Shown here in pieces: positions 52,167 through 61,010 of a stretch of DNA of 64,000 nt (position 1 is its first letter; each line of letters opens with the position of its first letter). The DNA is taken from positions 186,001-250,000 of the forward strand of contig NZ_MAIQ01000002.1 of NCBI RefSeq assembly GCF_001678845.1, in the 5' to 3' direction. This DNA comes from Christensenella intestinihominis (GTDB lineage Bacteria; Bacillota; Clostridia; Christensenellales; Christensenellaceae). Made by a program: the position numbers and the translations under genes. The notes beneath the pieces were generated by a model. It was given only the letters and a program-made list of their open reading frames with translations, was not told where the DNA came from and did no database searches.

Positions 52167-52895
52167 TTATTCCGCTTCCTGGTATTCCCCGTATTTGGTT
52201 TCCTTGGTTTCAAAATCGAACTGGATATCCTGCCCGATTCCGCTGAGCCGCCGCCAGCTTCCCATATGGAAGAACTGCGCGCCTTCTTCCACCATCTTTT
52301 CCGCGATCTCCCGCGAACGCACTTTCCCGGCGACCTCGATTTCCAGCTTGTCTCCCCAATTGTGGTACAGCCATTCGATATGCTCTACCTGCATCCGTCC
52401 AAAATGGATGCCCGCGCTTGTTTTTACGGAGGTAATGCCGAGGTCGACATATATCCTGCACAGCTCGTCCACGATTTCAAAGGGAAACTTGACCATCCAC
52501 AGCATGGGAATCACCTTGACCTCGCCGCCCGCGGCCTCGACAATCAGCTTCATTTCTTCCCGCACCTTGTCAAAATCCTTTGAGGCGGCCGCCGTTACGT
52601 TGAACCCCACGTCAATTTCGTCGAGGTGTTTTTCCCTCGCGTATTTGGTCAGGTACACCTTCATGTTCGTGGACATTCCGCCATAAGGGTATCCGACGAC
52701 CATTCCCGTCCTTGAATACCCGTTCCCGTATTCCACCTTCACCTCATTGATGAGGTCGCACTGCCCGGGGGCAATAATCGCCGAGCGCACGCTGTTTTTA
52801 TAGCCGTCCACCAGCTCCTGCCTTACAATATCTTCCGATAGGTATGAAATAAACGGCGAAGTAATCGCCCGTTTAACAAAATCTCTGTCGTACAT
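52167..52895 (-). CDS. DeoC-family aldolase homologue 3 (Schiff-base Lys kept, relay Lys lost)
   Basis: The 242-residue protein has the DeoC barrel layout: IDVGFN with Asp95, SVKTSAG with the Schiff-base Lys158, and LEIEVAGKVRS where the second catalytic lysine of DeoC is replaced by Glu187. Gly in this loop is replaced by Lys191. It could be an aldolase with altered chemistry or specificity. The start at 52895 follows GGGAGG, 13 bases after the second homologue. A long charged C-terminus extends the fold. Confidence 0.8.
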   Translation of the reverse strand: MYDRDFVKRAITSPFISYLSEDIVRQELVDGYKNSVRSAIIAPGQCDLINEVKVEYGNGYSRTGMVVGYPYGGMSTNMKVYLTKYAREKHLDEIDVGFNVTAAASKDFDKVREEMKLIVEAAGGEVKVIPMLWMVKFPFEIVDELCRIYVDLGITSVKTSAGIHFGRMQVEHIEWLYHNWGDKLEIEVAGKVRSREIAEKMVEEGAQFFHMGSWRRLSGIGQDIQFDFETKETKYGEYQEAE

Positions 52896-52908
52896 AATTT
52901 CCTCCCGT

Positions 52909-53595
52909 TTATTCCCAGTTCCGCAGAATATCCGCCGCATATTCCGAACTGATGTAATCCGCGCCCGCTTCAAGCAGCTCCCTGCACTTGGAAACGCTGT
53001 CGATATTACCCTGCGCAACCACTTTAACCTTTCCCCGCACTGCCGCTTTCACCTTCCGGACGTCCTCCGGCTCCACGCCGATCAGCATATCGTTCTTGTT
53101 TTCATCGGGGCGTGTATATACACCAATCGACGTACACACGCGGTCTATGCCTTCTTCGGCCGCAAGTCCGCACACTGTTTCAATCATCTCATCCGTCAGC
53201 CACTCGCATTCGAGGATCGCCTTTAAAACATGGCCGCCCGCGGCCTTCCGGCACGTCCTGAACTCGTCGCGCACAAGCTCCCAGTTTCCGGAGCGCACAT
53301 TGATATTGTGGACCACGAATTCAACCTGCGTTGCCCCCGCTTCGATGGCGTCCCCGATTTCAAACGCTTTCTGCTCGGGCAGGAAAATCCCGTGGGGATA
53401 GGAAATCACCGCGCAGATTTCAAGACTGCGCCCATTCAGGACTTCCCGTACCTTGGGAAGCATATTGGGAAATACCTGGATGCACTCGAAACCGAGATCG
53501 AGCGCCTCATACACCAGGTTGGATACGTGCGCATAATCATAATAACTTTCGAGGATGCGTCCCCCCATGATCCCGCCTAATTCTTTTGCTGTCAT
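52909..53595 (-). CDS. DeoC-family homologue 2 (both catalytic lysines absent)
   Basis: The 228-residue protein aligns with DeoC but its motifs have changed: VEFVVHN has Glu92 in place of the catalytic Asp, RVCTSIG has Cys154 where the Schiff-base Lys should be, and VKVVAQGN has Val193 in place of the relay Lys. It cannot be a class I aldolase by the usual mechanism; it may be a regulatory or structural partner or have another activity. The start at 53595 follows AAGGAG. It overlaps neither neighbour, but the gaps are only 13 bases. Confidence 0.78.
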   Translation of the reverse strand: MTAKELGGIMGGRILESYYDYAHVSNLVYEALDLGFECIQVFPNMLPKVREVLNGRSLEICAVISYPHGIFLPEQKAFEIGDAIEAGATQVEFVVHNINVRSGNWELVRDEFRTCRKAAGGHVLKAILECEWLTDEMIETVCGLAAEEGIDRVCTSIGVYTRPDENKNDMLIGVEPEDVRKVKAAVRGKVKVVAQGNIDSVSKCRELLEAGADYISSEYAADILRNWE

Positions 53596-53608
53596 CTCCG
53601 CTTCTCCT

Positions 53609-54289
53609 TTATCCAAACGATTTTACAATCTCGATTGCGGACTGTGTGTTGATGCCGAAACGCTCCACTCCCATCGCCAGCAGCTCGTCGAATTCCGCGC
53701 GCGTGCGGATGCCGCCCGCCGCCTTCACCTTCACTCCCGTCCCCGCCAGCTTCTTCTTGATCCTGCGGATTCGTTCGATGTTCGCGTCTCCCGGCACCCA
53801 GCCCGTGCCTGTCTTGAGGAAGTCCGCTCCGCTTTCCACAACGATCCCGCACGCCTTGTCCGCTTCCTCTTCCGTTAAACAATTCAGCTCGATCAGCACC
53901 TTTGTGAGGATCGGCCGTCCCGCGTTCCGCGCCAGCGCGATGATCTGCTTGAGTTCGTTCAGGACGTAATCGTATTCCCGATTCTTAAAACGCCCTACGT
54001 TCATCACGATGTCCATTTCCTCGATGCCGTCCTCGATCAGCCCCGCCGCCTCGAGGATTTTCGTCTGTGTTTTATGCGCCCCCGACGGAAAACCCACCGG
54101 GCCGCCCGCGTACACCCCGTCCACGTCCTTCAGCATTTCCGAAAGCTGCTTCATCCAGTTCGGAAGCACATGCACGTTGATGAACTTAAATTCCTTTGCG
54201 TAGCCCACGATTTCTTCAATATCCGCCATCGTATGGTGCGTCCTCACCGCGCTGATGTCGATCAGGTGCGCCGCTTCTTTTGCATTCAT
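53609..54289 (-). CDS. deoC: Deoxyribose-phosphate aldolase
   Basis: The 226-residue enzyme has all three DERA residues: Asp93 in MDIVMN, Schiff-base Lys159 in FLKTGTG and relay Lys189 in VKAAGGIRT. It should cleave a deoxy-sugar phosphate to an aldehyde and glyceraldehyde-phosphate, though its true substrate in this operon may be another sugar phosphate. The start at 54289 follows AGGAGG. It is the first of three DeoC-family genes in a row. Confidence 0.9.
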   Translation of the reverse strand: MNAKEAAHLIDISAVRTHHTMADIEEIVGYAKEFKFINVHVLPNWMKQLSEMLKDVDGVYAGGPVGFPSGAHKTQTKILEAAGLIEDGIEEMDIVMNVGRFKNREYDYVLNELKQIIALARNAGRPILTKVLIELNCLTEEEADKACGIVVESGADFLKTGTGWVPGDANIERIRRIKKKLAGTGVKVKAAGGIRTRAEFDELLAMGVERFGINTQSAIEIVKSFG

Positions 54290-54388
54290 GATAAAATTCC
54301 TCCTGACTGATTCGTTTAAATTTATTTCACAGGCAAAGCCCGTCGTATACAAATTTGGTTCCGCCCTGTCCGGCGGTTTGCCCACTTC

Positions 54389-54421
54389 CATTCCGCGGGA
54401 CGAAAGCCGTCCCGCGGAATG
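54389..54421 (-). repeat. Perfect 14-bp hairpin after the binding-protein gene
   Basis: CATTCCGCGGGACG (54389-54402) and CGTCCCGCGGAATG (54408-54421) form a perfect stem with a 5-base loop between the binding-protein gene and deoC. No T run follows, so an mRNA-stabilising role is more likely than full termination. Confidence 0.7.
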
Positions 54422-54456
54422 CCCTTACTTACAGTGGGCCAGACTTCAGCAATTTA

Positions 54457-55566
54457 TTATTCTGGGAATAACTCGTTTACATTGTCCTTATCGATAATCA
54501 TGGAATGGGAAGCAAGCACCGCTTCTTCCGGGTCTTGGTCCGCCACTACCTTGTTGTACAGATACATAAACCCGTCAAACGATACGCCTGTGGGGTTCTG
54601 GCCGATGACCGTCATTTCCCCTGTGCGCACATAGTCAAGATTTTCCGCAGTTTCGTCATGGCCAATCACGAACACTTCGCCCGTTTTGCCCATGTCGGCG
54701 ATTGCCTTCGGCGCGCCGTAAGGGCCTCCTGCCACGCAGTAGATCGCTTTCACATCCGGGTTTGCCGTCAGGATGTCTTTGGTAAGCGTATAGGTCTGGT
54801 CCGCACTGTCGTTCGCTTCAAAATCGCCTACGCTGACATAGCCTTTGGACTCAAGGTAATCTTTTACGGTGTTCCGCTTGATTTCCAGGTTTTCCATCGT
54901 GAAGGAAGCCGTGATGATCGCAAATTTCGCGCCCTGCTCTCCGCCGAGGGCCTTGTCCATCGCTTCCGCAACCGTCTGGCCTGCTTCCTTGTTGTCCTGG
55001 CCGATAAACACGAACCGCTTGCTCGGCTTTTCGCTTTCCCCATAAAGGGTCACAACCGGGATGCCCGCGTCAACCGCCGCGTCGATATAGTTCTCCACAC
55101 CGGTTACGAAGGGCGTGGTAACGATGCCGTCGTACTGCTGGGCAACCGCCGCTTCAAGGCCGTTGTTGATAACCGTCGCGTCGATGCTTTCACCGAGGTT
55201 GATGTTGTCGATCGTCACATTATGCCCGGCAAGGTATTCCGTCGCCTCTGCAACGCCGTCCTGCACGAGGTTCCAGAACGGATTGTTCTGGAAGCCGAGG
55301 AAGGCAAAGCGCAGCGGCTTTTCCGGCTCCTGCTCGACAATTTTCACGTTTTCGACCTCGCCGACCTGCTTCCACTCGTAAGAGCCGGCGGCTCCGGCGT
55401 CCGCGGATGCTTCCGTCCCGGCGGATTCTTCCGGCGCAGCGGACTGGGAAACCTCCGCAGACTGGGAAGGCTCTTCGCTGGCGGCGGGCGCCTGCTGTGC
55501 GCAGCCGACGAACGCGACTGTTGCCAGCAGGACCGCTACTACAATCAGACTGATAACCTTTTTCAT
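54457..55566 (-). CDS. Sugar-binding lipoprotein of operon 2
   Basis: The 369-residue protein has a lipoprotein signal (MKKVISLIVVAVLLATVAFVG then Cys22), a Ser/Glu/Ala-rich linker to about 60, and a periplasmic-binding-protein type 1 domain: FLGFQNNPFWNLVQDGV, DGIVTTPFVTGVENYIDAAVDAG, IGHDETAENLDYV. It belongs with the ATPase and permease upstream. The linker resembles that of the operon 1 protein, though the binding domains differ. Confidence 0.92.
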   Translation of the reverse strand: MKKVISLIVVAVLLATVAFVGCAQQAPAASEEPSQSAEVSQSAAPEESAGTEASADAGAAGSYEWKQVGEVENVKIVEQEPEKPLRFAFLGFQNNPFWNLVQDGVAEATEYLAGHNVTIDNINLGESIDATVINNGLEAAVAQQYDGIVTTPFVTGVENYIDAAVDAGIPVVTLYGESEKPSKRFVFIGQDNKEAGQTVAEAMDKALGGEQGAKFAIITASFTMENLEIKRNTVKDYLESKGYVSVGDFEANDSADQTYTLTKDILTANPDVKAIYCVAGGPYGAPKAIADMGKTGEVFVIGHDETAENLDYVRTGEMTVIGQNPTGVSFDGFMYLYNKVVADQDPEEAVLASHSMIIDKDNVNELFPE

Positions 55567-55603
55567 TTTTTCCTCCTATAAATAGATATTATTTTTTTAA
55601 GCG

Positions 55604-57127
55604 TCAGCTTAAATTGGATTTCTTTTGCCCGGTCGCGTGCATCATGATGTTTTCCTCGGAATAATCCTGCGGTTCCACGATGCCGCTTACCCTGCCCATG
55701 CTCATGACGACAACCCGGTCGCTGAGCATCAGCAATTCCGGGAGCTCTGACGAAATCAGCAGGATGGTAATCCCCTGGTCCGCCAGGTCGCGGATGATCC
55801 CGTATATTTCAGCCTTGGCCCCCACGTCGATGCCGTGTGTCGGTTCGTCGAGGATCAGGATTTCGGGCTCTGTTTGCAGCCACCTTGAAAGCACCGCCTT
55901 CTGCTGGTTGCCGCCCGAAAGGTCGCCGATCCTTTTTTTGATGTTTGTCGTTTTGATATTCAGCTTTTCCACATATTTCTGGGCCGCTGCCGTTTCAAGC
56001 TTTTTATCGATCAGCTTCCCCTTTTTCAGTTTTTTGTAACTGGCAATATTGATGTTGTCGCCCACGCTGAGGTCCGGAAACAGGCCCTTCACCTTGCGCT
56101 CCTCGGGCACCAGCGCCAGCTTGTACCGGGCCGCGTCATACGGGCTGCGGATACGGACGGGCGAGCCCTTAATCAGCACCTCGCCGCTGTCGATCTTGTC
56201 AAAGCCGAATATGGATTCCATCAGCTCGCTCCGTCCCGCGCCCACAAGGCCGCCGAAGCCGAGGATTTCGCCCTTGCGGGCGGCAAAGCTGATGTCCTCA
56301 AACTTATTTTTTCGGCTCAGGCCGCGCACCTCGAGGATCACCTCGCTGCTGATGCTTGCCGGATCGCGCTTTTCCATGCTGCTCATCTGGTTTTCAAGGT
56401 CGCGCCCCACCATCAGGCGTACGGCCTCGTCGATGCTGATCGCCGTTTTATCGACCGTTTTAATCATGACCCCGTCGCGCAGGACGGTGATTTTATCTGC
56501 GACCTCGAACACTTCCTCCATCCGGTGCGATACATAGACAATCGAGGTCCCTTCCCTGCGCAGCTTGCCGATAATGTTCATCAGCGTATGCGTTTCCTTG
56601 GCCGTCAGGGCCGCGGTCGGCTCGTCCATCATCAGCAGCTTGGGCCTTAAAGACAGCGCCTTCACAATTTCCACAAGCTGTTTTTGGGCTACGCTCAGTT
56701 TTTCCACCGGGGTATCCGGCCCGATATCCGGCACCTCGAGCTCCCGGAGCAGGGCGACGGCGTTCTCGCGCAGCTTGCGCTTGTCGATAAACGCCCCGCT
56801 TTTCGGGTAATGCCCGAGATAAATGTTATCCATTACGCTGAGGTAAGGGATCAGGGAATTCTCCTGGTGAATCATGGAGATGCCGATGTGCTGCGCCTCG
56901 ATGGGGGAAGGCAGCTCTACCTTTTGTCCTTCCCAGATGAGGCTGCCCTCTTCCGCCCGGTAATAGCCGAAGAGGATATTCATGAGCGTCGATTTCCCGG
57001 CGCCGTTTTCCCCAAGTATCGCATGGACTTCCCCTTTGCGGAAATCGATGTTGATATCGTTCAATACTTTGACGCCCGGGAACGATTTGGAAATATGTTC
57101 TACACGGAGCAGTTCCGAAGTTTCCAT
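55604..57127 (-). CDS. Sugar ABC transporter ATPase of operon 2, RbsA-like
   Basis: The 507-residue protein has two ATPase domains. The first has Walker A GENGAGKST (39-47) and Walker B MMDEPTAAL. The second has Arg in place of the Walker A lysine (GLVGAGRSE), LSGGNQQK and LILDEPTHGID. The start at 57127 follows AAGGAGG; the frame continues 21 codons upstream into the permease gene. It lies 10 bases after the permease stop. Confidence 0.95.
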   Translation of the reverse strand: METSELLRVEHISKSFPGVKVLNDINIDFRKGEVHAILGENGAGKSTLMNILFGYYRAEEGSLIWEGQKVELPSPIEAQHIGISMIHQENSLIPYLSVMDNIYLGHYPKSGAFIDKRKLRENAVALLRELEVPDIGPDTPVEKLSVAQKQLVEIVKALSLRPKLLMMDEPTAALTAKETHTLMNIIGKLRREGTSIVYVSHRMEEVFEVADKITVLRDGVMIKTVDKTAISIDEAVRLMVGRDLENQMSSMEKRDPASISSEVILEVRGLSRKNKFEDISFAARKGEILGFGGLVGAGRSELMESIFGFDKIDSGEVLIKGSPVRIRSPYDAARYKLALVPEERKVKGLFPDLSVGDNINIASYKKLKKGKLIDKKLETAAAQKYVEKLNIKTTNIKKRIGDLSGGNQQKAVLSRWLQTEPEILILDEPTHGIDVGAKAEIYGIIRDLADQGITILLISSELPELLMLSDRVVVMSMGRVSGIVEPQDYSEENIMMHATGQKKSNLS

Positions 57128-57137
57128 ACGCGCCTCC

Positions 57138-58112
57138 TTACTGCTTGCTGCGGCGGAACATATCGAATGCGCAGGCCGCGATGATAACAAGGCCGATCGT
57201 AATCATCTGCCAATAGTTGGAAACCATCAGCAGCACGAAGCCGTTGCGGATAACGCCGAGGATGCCCGCGCCGATCAGCACGCCGATAATGGAGCCCTGG
57301 CCGCCCGAAAGGCTGCAGCCGCCGATGACCGCCGCGGCGATTACGTCTAGTTCCATTCCCGAACCGGCCGCCGTATCCGCGGAATTCAGGTTGCCCGCCG
57401 TGATGATCCCGGCGAAGGCCGCGAGTACGCCGGTAATGGCATATACCGCGAATTTAACACGGTCTACCCGGATACCCGAAAGCTTTGCGGCTTTTTCATT
57501 TCCGCCCACGGCGAATATGTTGCGGCCGAATTCCGTTTTGGTAAGGACGATATGCCCGACCACGATGATAATGAACATCAGGATAACGGGAACGGGAATC
57601 GGTCCGACCGTTCCGCCCAGGACAGCGACGGGATTATCGAAATTAATCGGAAGGCCGCCGGAAATCAGGTAGGAAATTCCCTTTACGATGTTAAGCATTG
57701 CCAGCGTTGTGATGAACGGGTTAAGCTTCAACTTGACCACGCACAGCCCGGATGCAAAGCCGAGGCCCGCGCCCAGCGCAAGCGCAAGGACAAGCCCAAG
57801 CCACGGGTTGATGCCCGCAACGACGAGCGCCGCACAGCTTACGCCGCCGAGCGAGATGAAACTGCCCACGGAAAGGTCGATGCCGCTCGTGATAATGACG
57901 AACGCCTCCCCCACGGCGATGATGCCCATGACGGATATCTGCCGCAGTACGTTGATCGCGTTCGTCGCGGTGAAAAATACCGGGTTGAACAGGCCGATAA
58001 ACACACACAGCGCGGCCAGCACGATCAGTATTCCAAGCTCGTTAAATGTTTTTTTGTTCGCCTTCCTGATGTTGTTTGGAGCGGCGTCCGCTCCTGTCGT
58101 AAAATTCCACAT
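57138..58112 (-). CDS. Sugar ABC transporter permease of operon 2, RbsC-like
   Basis: The 324-residue protein has a cytoplasmic N-terminus of about 25 residues and about ten membrane helices: ITSGIDLSVGSFISLGG, GGNEKAAKLSGIRVDRVK (ATPase contact loop) and GGCSLSGGQGSIIGVLIGAG. It follows the kinase gene by 14 bases. The order kinase-permease-ATPase-binding protein differs from operon 1. Confidence 0.93.
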   Translation of the reverse strand: MWNFTTGADAAPNNIRKANKKTFNELGILIVLAALCVFIGLFNPVFFTATNAINVLRQISVMGIIAVGEAFVIITSGIDLSVGSFISLGGVSCAALVVAGINPWLGLVLALALGAGLGFASGLCVVKLKLNPFITTLAMLNIVKGISYLISGGLPINFDNPVAVLGGTVGPIPVPVILMFIIIVVGHIVLTKTEFGRNIFAVGGNEKAAKLSGIRVDRVKFAVYAITGVLAAFAGIITAGNLNSADTAAGSGMELDVIAAAVIGGCSLSGGQGSIIGVLIGAGILGVIRNGFVLLMVSNYWQMITIGLVIIAACAFDMFRRSKQ

Positions 58113-58126
58113 ACACGTTATCCCCC

Positions 58127-59659
58127 TTAAAATGTGAATTGGCTGAGTTCTTTATATGCAGGCATCAAGCTTTCGTAGAAACGCTTAAATACCGGTAGAA
58201 GCTGCCTGTATTTTTCCATATCCCGGGCATTGGGCTCCGCGCTGTCGCTCAGCTGCACCACGTCGCTTACCACGTCGAGGCTTTTAATCAGCCCCGCGCC
58301 CACACCCGCAATGAGCGCCGCCCCAAGCGCCCCGATGTACTGGAGGTTTTTCGGGCGGATCATTTTCACGCCGAACATGTCGGCCAGAATCTGCATCCAC
58401 AGCCTGTTGTTCGCTCCCCCGCCAATGAGGCGCGCTTCGTCCGTCATAACGCCCATCATTTTATAGAAATCCACGCCCATCATCAGGTCAAAAGCCGGGC
58501 CTTCCATCGCCGCCCTGAGGATATCCGCCTTAGTATGGTGCATTTTCAGGCCGACAAGGCTGCCCGCGAGGCTCGCGTCGGAATAAAATGTATTGCCGCT
58601 GAACATGGAGGGCAGGAAAAACACCCCGTTTGCCCCGGCGCCCGCCTGTGCCGCAAGCTCTGTCGCCGCTTCGTGAACCTGTTTTCCATATTTTTCAGAG
58701 AGGTCCGCGCACAGGTTCCGGACCACCCATTCATAGGCCGCGCAGGCGGAATGGGAATGCACGCTTGTAAAATAGGTATCATTGCCCACATAAACCACGT
58801 TTGACATAAAGCCGTCGGCCATCAGGGGCTTGTCATTGTTCACGCCCACCCAGCCGGCGGTTCCGAGGCAGGCCACAAAGGTGTTTTTCTTGCGTACCCC
58901 GCCGCCAAGCGCGCAGGCGTAATTATCCCACGAGCCGAGGACGACCAGCGTATCTGTGGTGAGGCCCATCTCTTCGGCAGCCTGTTTTGTAAGGTTGCCG
59001 ACCGGCGTTGTGTTTTCGGCGGGAACCAGGAGCTTTTCTTCCTCCACGCCGGAAATGCGCATCAGCTCTTCATCCCACTTATGCGTGTTCATATTATAGA
59101 GCCCGCTCATTCCAGCGTCGCCGTAATCGGTATTTTGGTAAATTCCCGTCATCCGGTATGCAAGGTACTCCTTCGGGTTCAGGAATTTAACAGCCTTTTC
59201 ATATATTTCCGGCATATTGCGCTTCATCCACAGCAGCTTGGAAGAGGGGTACAGCGCAACGTCAAAGCTGTTGCCCGTCTTTTCATAGCGCTCGCGCGCC
59301 CCGATCTGCGTAAGGATATATTCCGCTTCCTTCGTGCTGCGGGCGTCCATCCACGTCATAACCTGCTGGAGCAGGAGGTTCCCGTCTTTATCGATTGGAA
59401 TCGCCGTCATTCCATGCGAACTGAAGGAAATCGCTTTGACGTCCCTGGGCGCAACCCCGGAATTTGCCACGACCTCATGCGTCGCGTCTTTTACGGCCTG
59501 CCACCATTCCTCCGGGCGCTGCTCGGCCCAATCCGGCTGGGGGTAATATGTTTTAATCGGATAATATGCCTCCGCCAGGAAATTACCGTCGGTATCGAAA
59601 ATGCACGCTTTATCGCCGCTGGTTCCAAAATCGTGTGCCAAAACATATTGACTGCTCAT
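58127..59659 (-). CDS. FGGY-family carbohydrate kinase (xylulokinase-like)
   Basis: The 510-residue kinase has the phosphate loop LAHDFGTSGDKACIFD, PQPDWAEQRPEEWW, the catalytic Asp in MTWMDARS and the C-terminal ATP loop RLIGGGANNRLWMQI. It should phosphorylate an imported ketose or polyol. The start at 59659 follows AAAGGAAAA. A candidate operator lies 55 bases upstream. It is the first structural gene of operon 2. Confidence 0.9.
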   Translation of the reverse strand: MSSQYVLAHDFGTSGDKACIFDTDGNFLAEAYYPIKTYYPQPDWAEQRPEEWWQAVKDATHEVVANSGVAPRDVKAISFSSHGMTAIPIDKDGNLLLQQVMTWMDARSTKEAEYILTQIGARERYEKTGNSFDVALYPSSKLLWMKRNMPEIYEKAVKFLNPKEYLAYRMTGIYQNTDYGDAGMSGLYNMNTHKWDEELMRISGVEEEKLLVPAENTTPVGNLTKQAAEEMGLTTDTLVVLGSWDNYACALGGGVRKKNTFVACLGTAGWVGVNNDKPLMADGFMSNVVYVGNDTYFTSVHSHSACAAYEWVVRNLCADLSEKYGKQVHEAATELAAQAGAGANGVFFLPSMFSGNTFYSDASLAGSLVGLKMHHTKADILRAAMEGPAFDLMMGVDFYKMMGVMTDEARLIGGGANNRLWMQILADMFGVKMIRPKNLQYIGALGAALIAGVGAGLIKSLDVVSDVVQLSDSAEPNARDMEKYRQLLPVFKRFYESLMPAYKELSQFTF

Positions 59660-59713
59660 CTTTTTTTCCTTTCCTGTGATTCCTGTTGTTTTCGTGACCA
59701 ATATTTTTCATTC

Positions 59714-59741
59714 TGGTTAAATTATTTCACATTTTGGTAAA
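59714..59741. promoter_or_regulatory. Candidate operator upstream of the FGGY kinase
   Basis: On the minus strand TTTACCAAAATGTGAAATAA and then TTTAACCA. It resembles the site upstream of the regulator (TATTCCAAATGTGGAAAATT and then TTTTCCA), which suggests shared control by the DeoR-type protein. Confidence 0.4.
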
Positions 59742-59785
59742 AAAAAGGTATACTAAAGAAGCTATTCGCCTAAAACTTTAAAATT

Positions 59786-60559
59786 TCAAATTTGTATGAC
59801 GTTTACGCCATGGGCTGCAATTTTTTGGAGTTCTTCTTCATTCTCCGCATAAGCATCGGTGATAAGAGTGTGCACCCGGTCAATGCTGCAAACTTTATAA
59901 GCACTTACCTTGCCAATTTTTGTATGGTCGCACAGCAGGATCAATTCCTTGCTGTTCTCCACAATCATCGACTTCAACTCGCTGAGGTTGAGCCGCGGGA
60001 TCGAATAGCCGTTTTTGGCGTTGATCGCCTGCGAGCCTACAAACGCTTTTGTAAAATTATACCGGCTCAGCATATCGATCGTCATTTTCGACGCCATGCT
60101 TTCGTCTTCCGCTTCCAGCTCGCCGCCCGGTATCAATATTTTAAATTGTTTATTTGCCACAAAGCACCTGGCAATATTCATCGCGGAGCAAACGATCGTT
60201 ACCCCGCTGAGGTCAAACCTTCTTCCCAGGAGGGCGGCAAATTCAAAGGTGGTCGATCCGCCGCCGACATAAATAAAATCGTTATCCTCGACCATCTCCA
60301 CAGCAGCCTCGGCAATTTTTTTCTTATCCCCGCTGTTTTTCGATGTGCGTTCGATAAAGGAGCCGTAGCCCGTCTGAACCGACACCCCGCCGTGAAACGA
60401 CTGAATCCGCTTTTCCTTTTCAAGCACCTTTAAATCCCTGCGGATTGTGGAGGGTGAAAATTTCAGCGCATCGCTGATTTCCTGGATTGTCGTTACATTT
60501 GCGTTTGCTATGAAGTCATAGATTTCTTGTTGTCTTTGGGTAATCAAGTTATAATCCAT
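59786..60559 (-). CDS. DeoR/GlpR-family transcriptional regulator of operon 2
   Basis: The 257-residue protein has a winged helix (QRQQEIYDFIANANVTTIQE, LKFSPSTIRRDLKVLEKE, SFHGG) and a sugar-phosphate sensor with YVGGGSTTFEFAALLG, IVCSAMNIAR and AFVGSQAINAKNGYSI. It is only distantly similar to the regulator at 47676. It is the promoter-proximal gene of the catabolic cluster. The start at 60559 follows GGGAGAGAG. Confidence 0.92.
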   Translation of the reverse strand: MDYNLITQRQQEIYDFIANANVTTIQEISDALKFSPSTIRRDLKVLEKEKRIQSFHGGVSVQTGYGSFIERTSKNSGDKKKIAEAAVEMVEDNDFIYVGGGSTTFEFAALLGRRFDLSGVTIVCSAMNIARCFVANKQFKILIPGGELEAEDESMASKMTIDMLSRYNFTKAFVGSQAINAKNGYSIPRLNLSELKSMIVENSKELILLCDHTKIGKVSAYKVCSIDRVHTLITDAYAENEEELQKIAAHGVNVIQI

Positions 60560-60582
60560 GCCAATCTCTCTCCCTTGACGTA

Positions 60583-60611
60583 ATTGTATCAAAGTGAAAA
60601 AATTTTGTCAA
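60583..60611 (-). promoter_or_regulatory. Sigma-A promoter of the operon 2 regulator
   Basis: On the minus strand TTGACA (60611-60606), a 17-base spacer and TACAAT (60588-60583). Confidence 0.8.
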
Positions 60612-60619
60612 CAGCCTTT

Positions 60620-60655
60620 TGGAAAAAATTTTCCACATTTGGAATATTTTTTCCA
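60620..60655. promoter_or_regulatory. Two palindromes upstream of the -35, 20 bases apart
   Basis: GGAAAAAATTTTCC (60621-60634) and GGAATATTTTTTCC (60641-60654) lie on the same face of the helix. Their centres are about 51 and 71 bases upstream of the likely transcription start, a position more typical of activation than of repression. Confidence 0.55.
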
Positions 60656-60858
60656 TCCGCCTGATTTCCTTTTTTCCCTACCGAAACCGGCGCTTGCGCC
60701 GTCCCGGACACGGAATAAAGTGTTTTAATGTATTATAACATGTTTCCGCCTTCTTTTCATGAAAAGCCAAACCAGCCGTCCTTTCGCGCAAAGGCCGCGC
60801 CGTTCACGTTTTTTATTCCATGCCTTCGCGCGCGCCCGTGCATATCGCCGCAGGGATA

Positions 60859-60888
60859 TTGACACCGATGCATTTGGGTCCTTATAAT
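60859..60888 (+). promoter_or_regulatory. Sigma-A promoter of the 176-residue protein
   Basis: TTGACA (60859-60864), an 18-base spacer and TATAAT (60883-60888). Confidence 0.7.
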
Positions 60889-61010
60889 AAATTTATGTAT
60901 GACAATCAGTGCCGCCCGATTCTTATGCGGTTCGGTATGCGGCGCTGCTTCCAACGTCGATTTTCCTTTGGCAACAACAGAATGAAACTATGTATTTATG
61001 GGGTGTGGAT

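Larger units (their letters stand above)
60560..61010. other. Intergenic region between operon 2 and the 176-residue protein gene
   Basis: The region carries the operon 2 promoter and operators on the left and the plus-strand promoter at 60859 on the right. The stretch 60655-60855 shows no gene and no clear structure. Confidence 0.6.
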
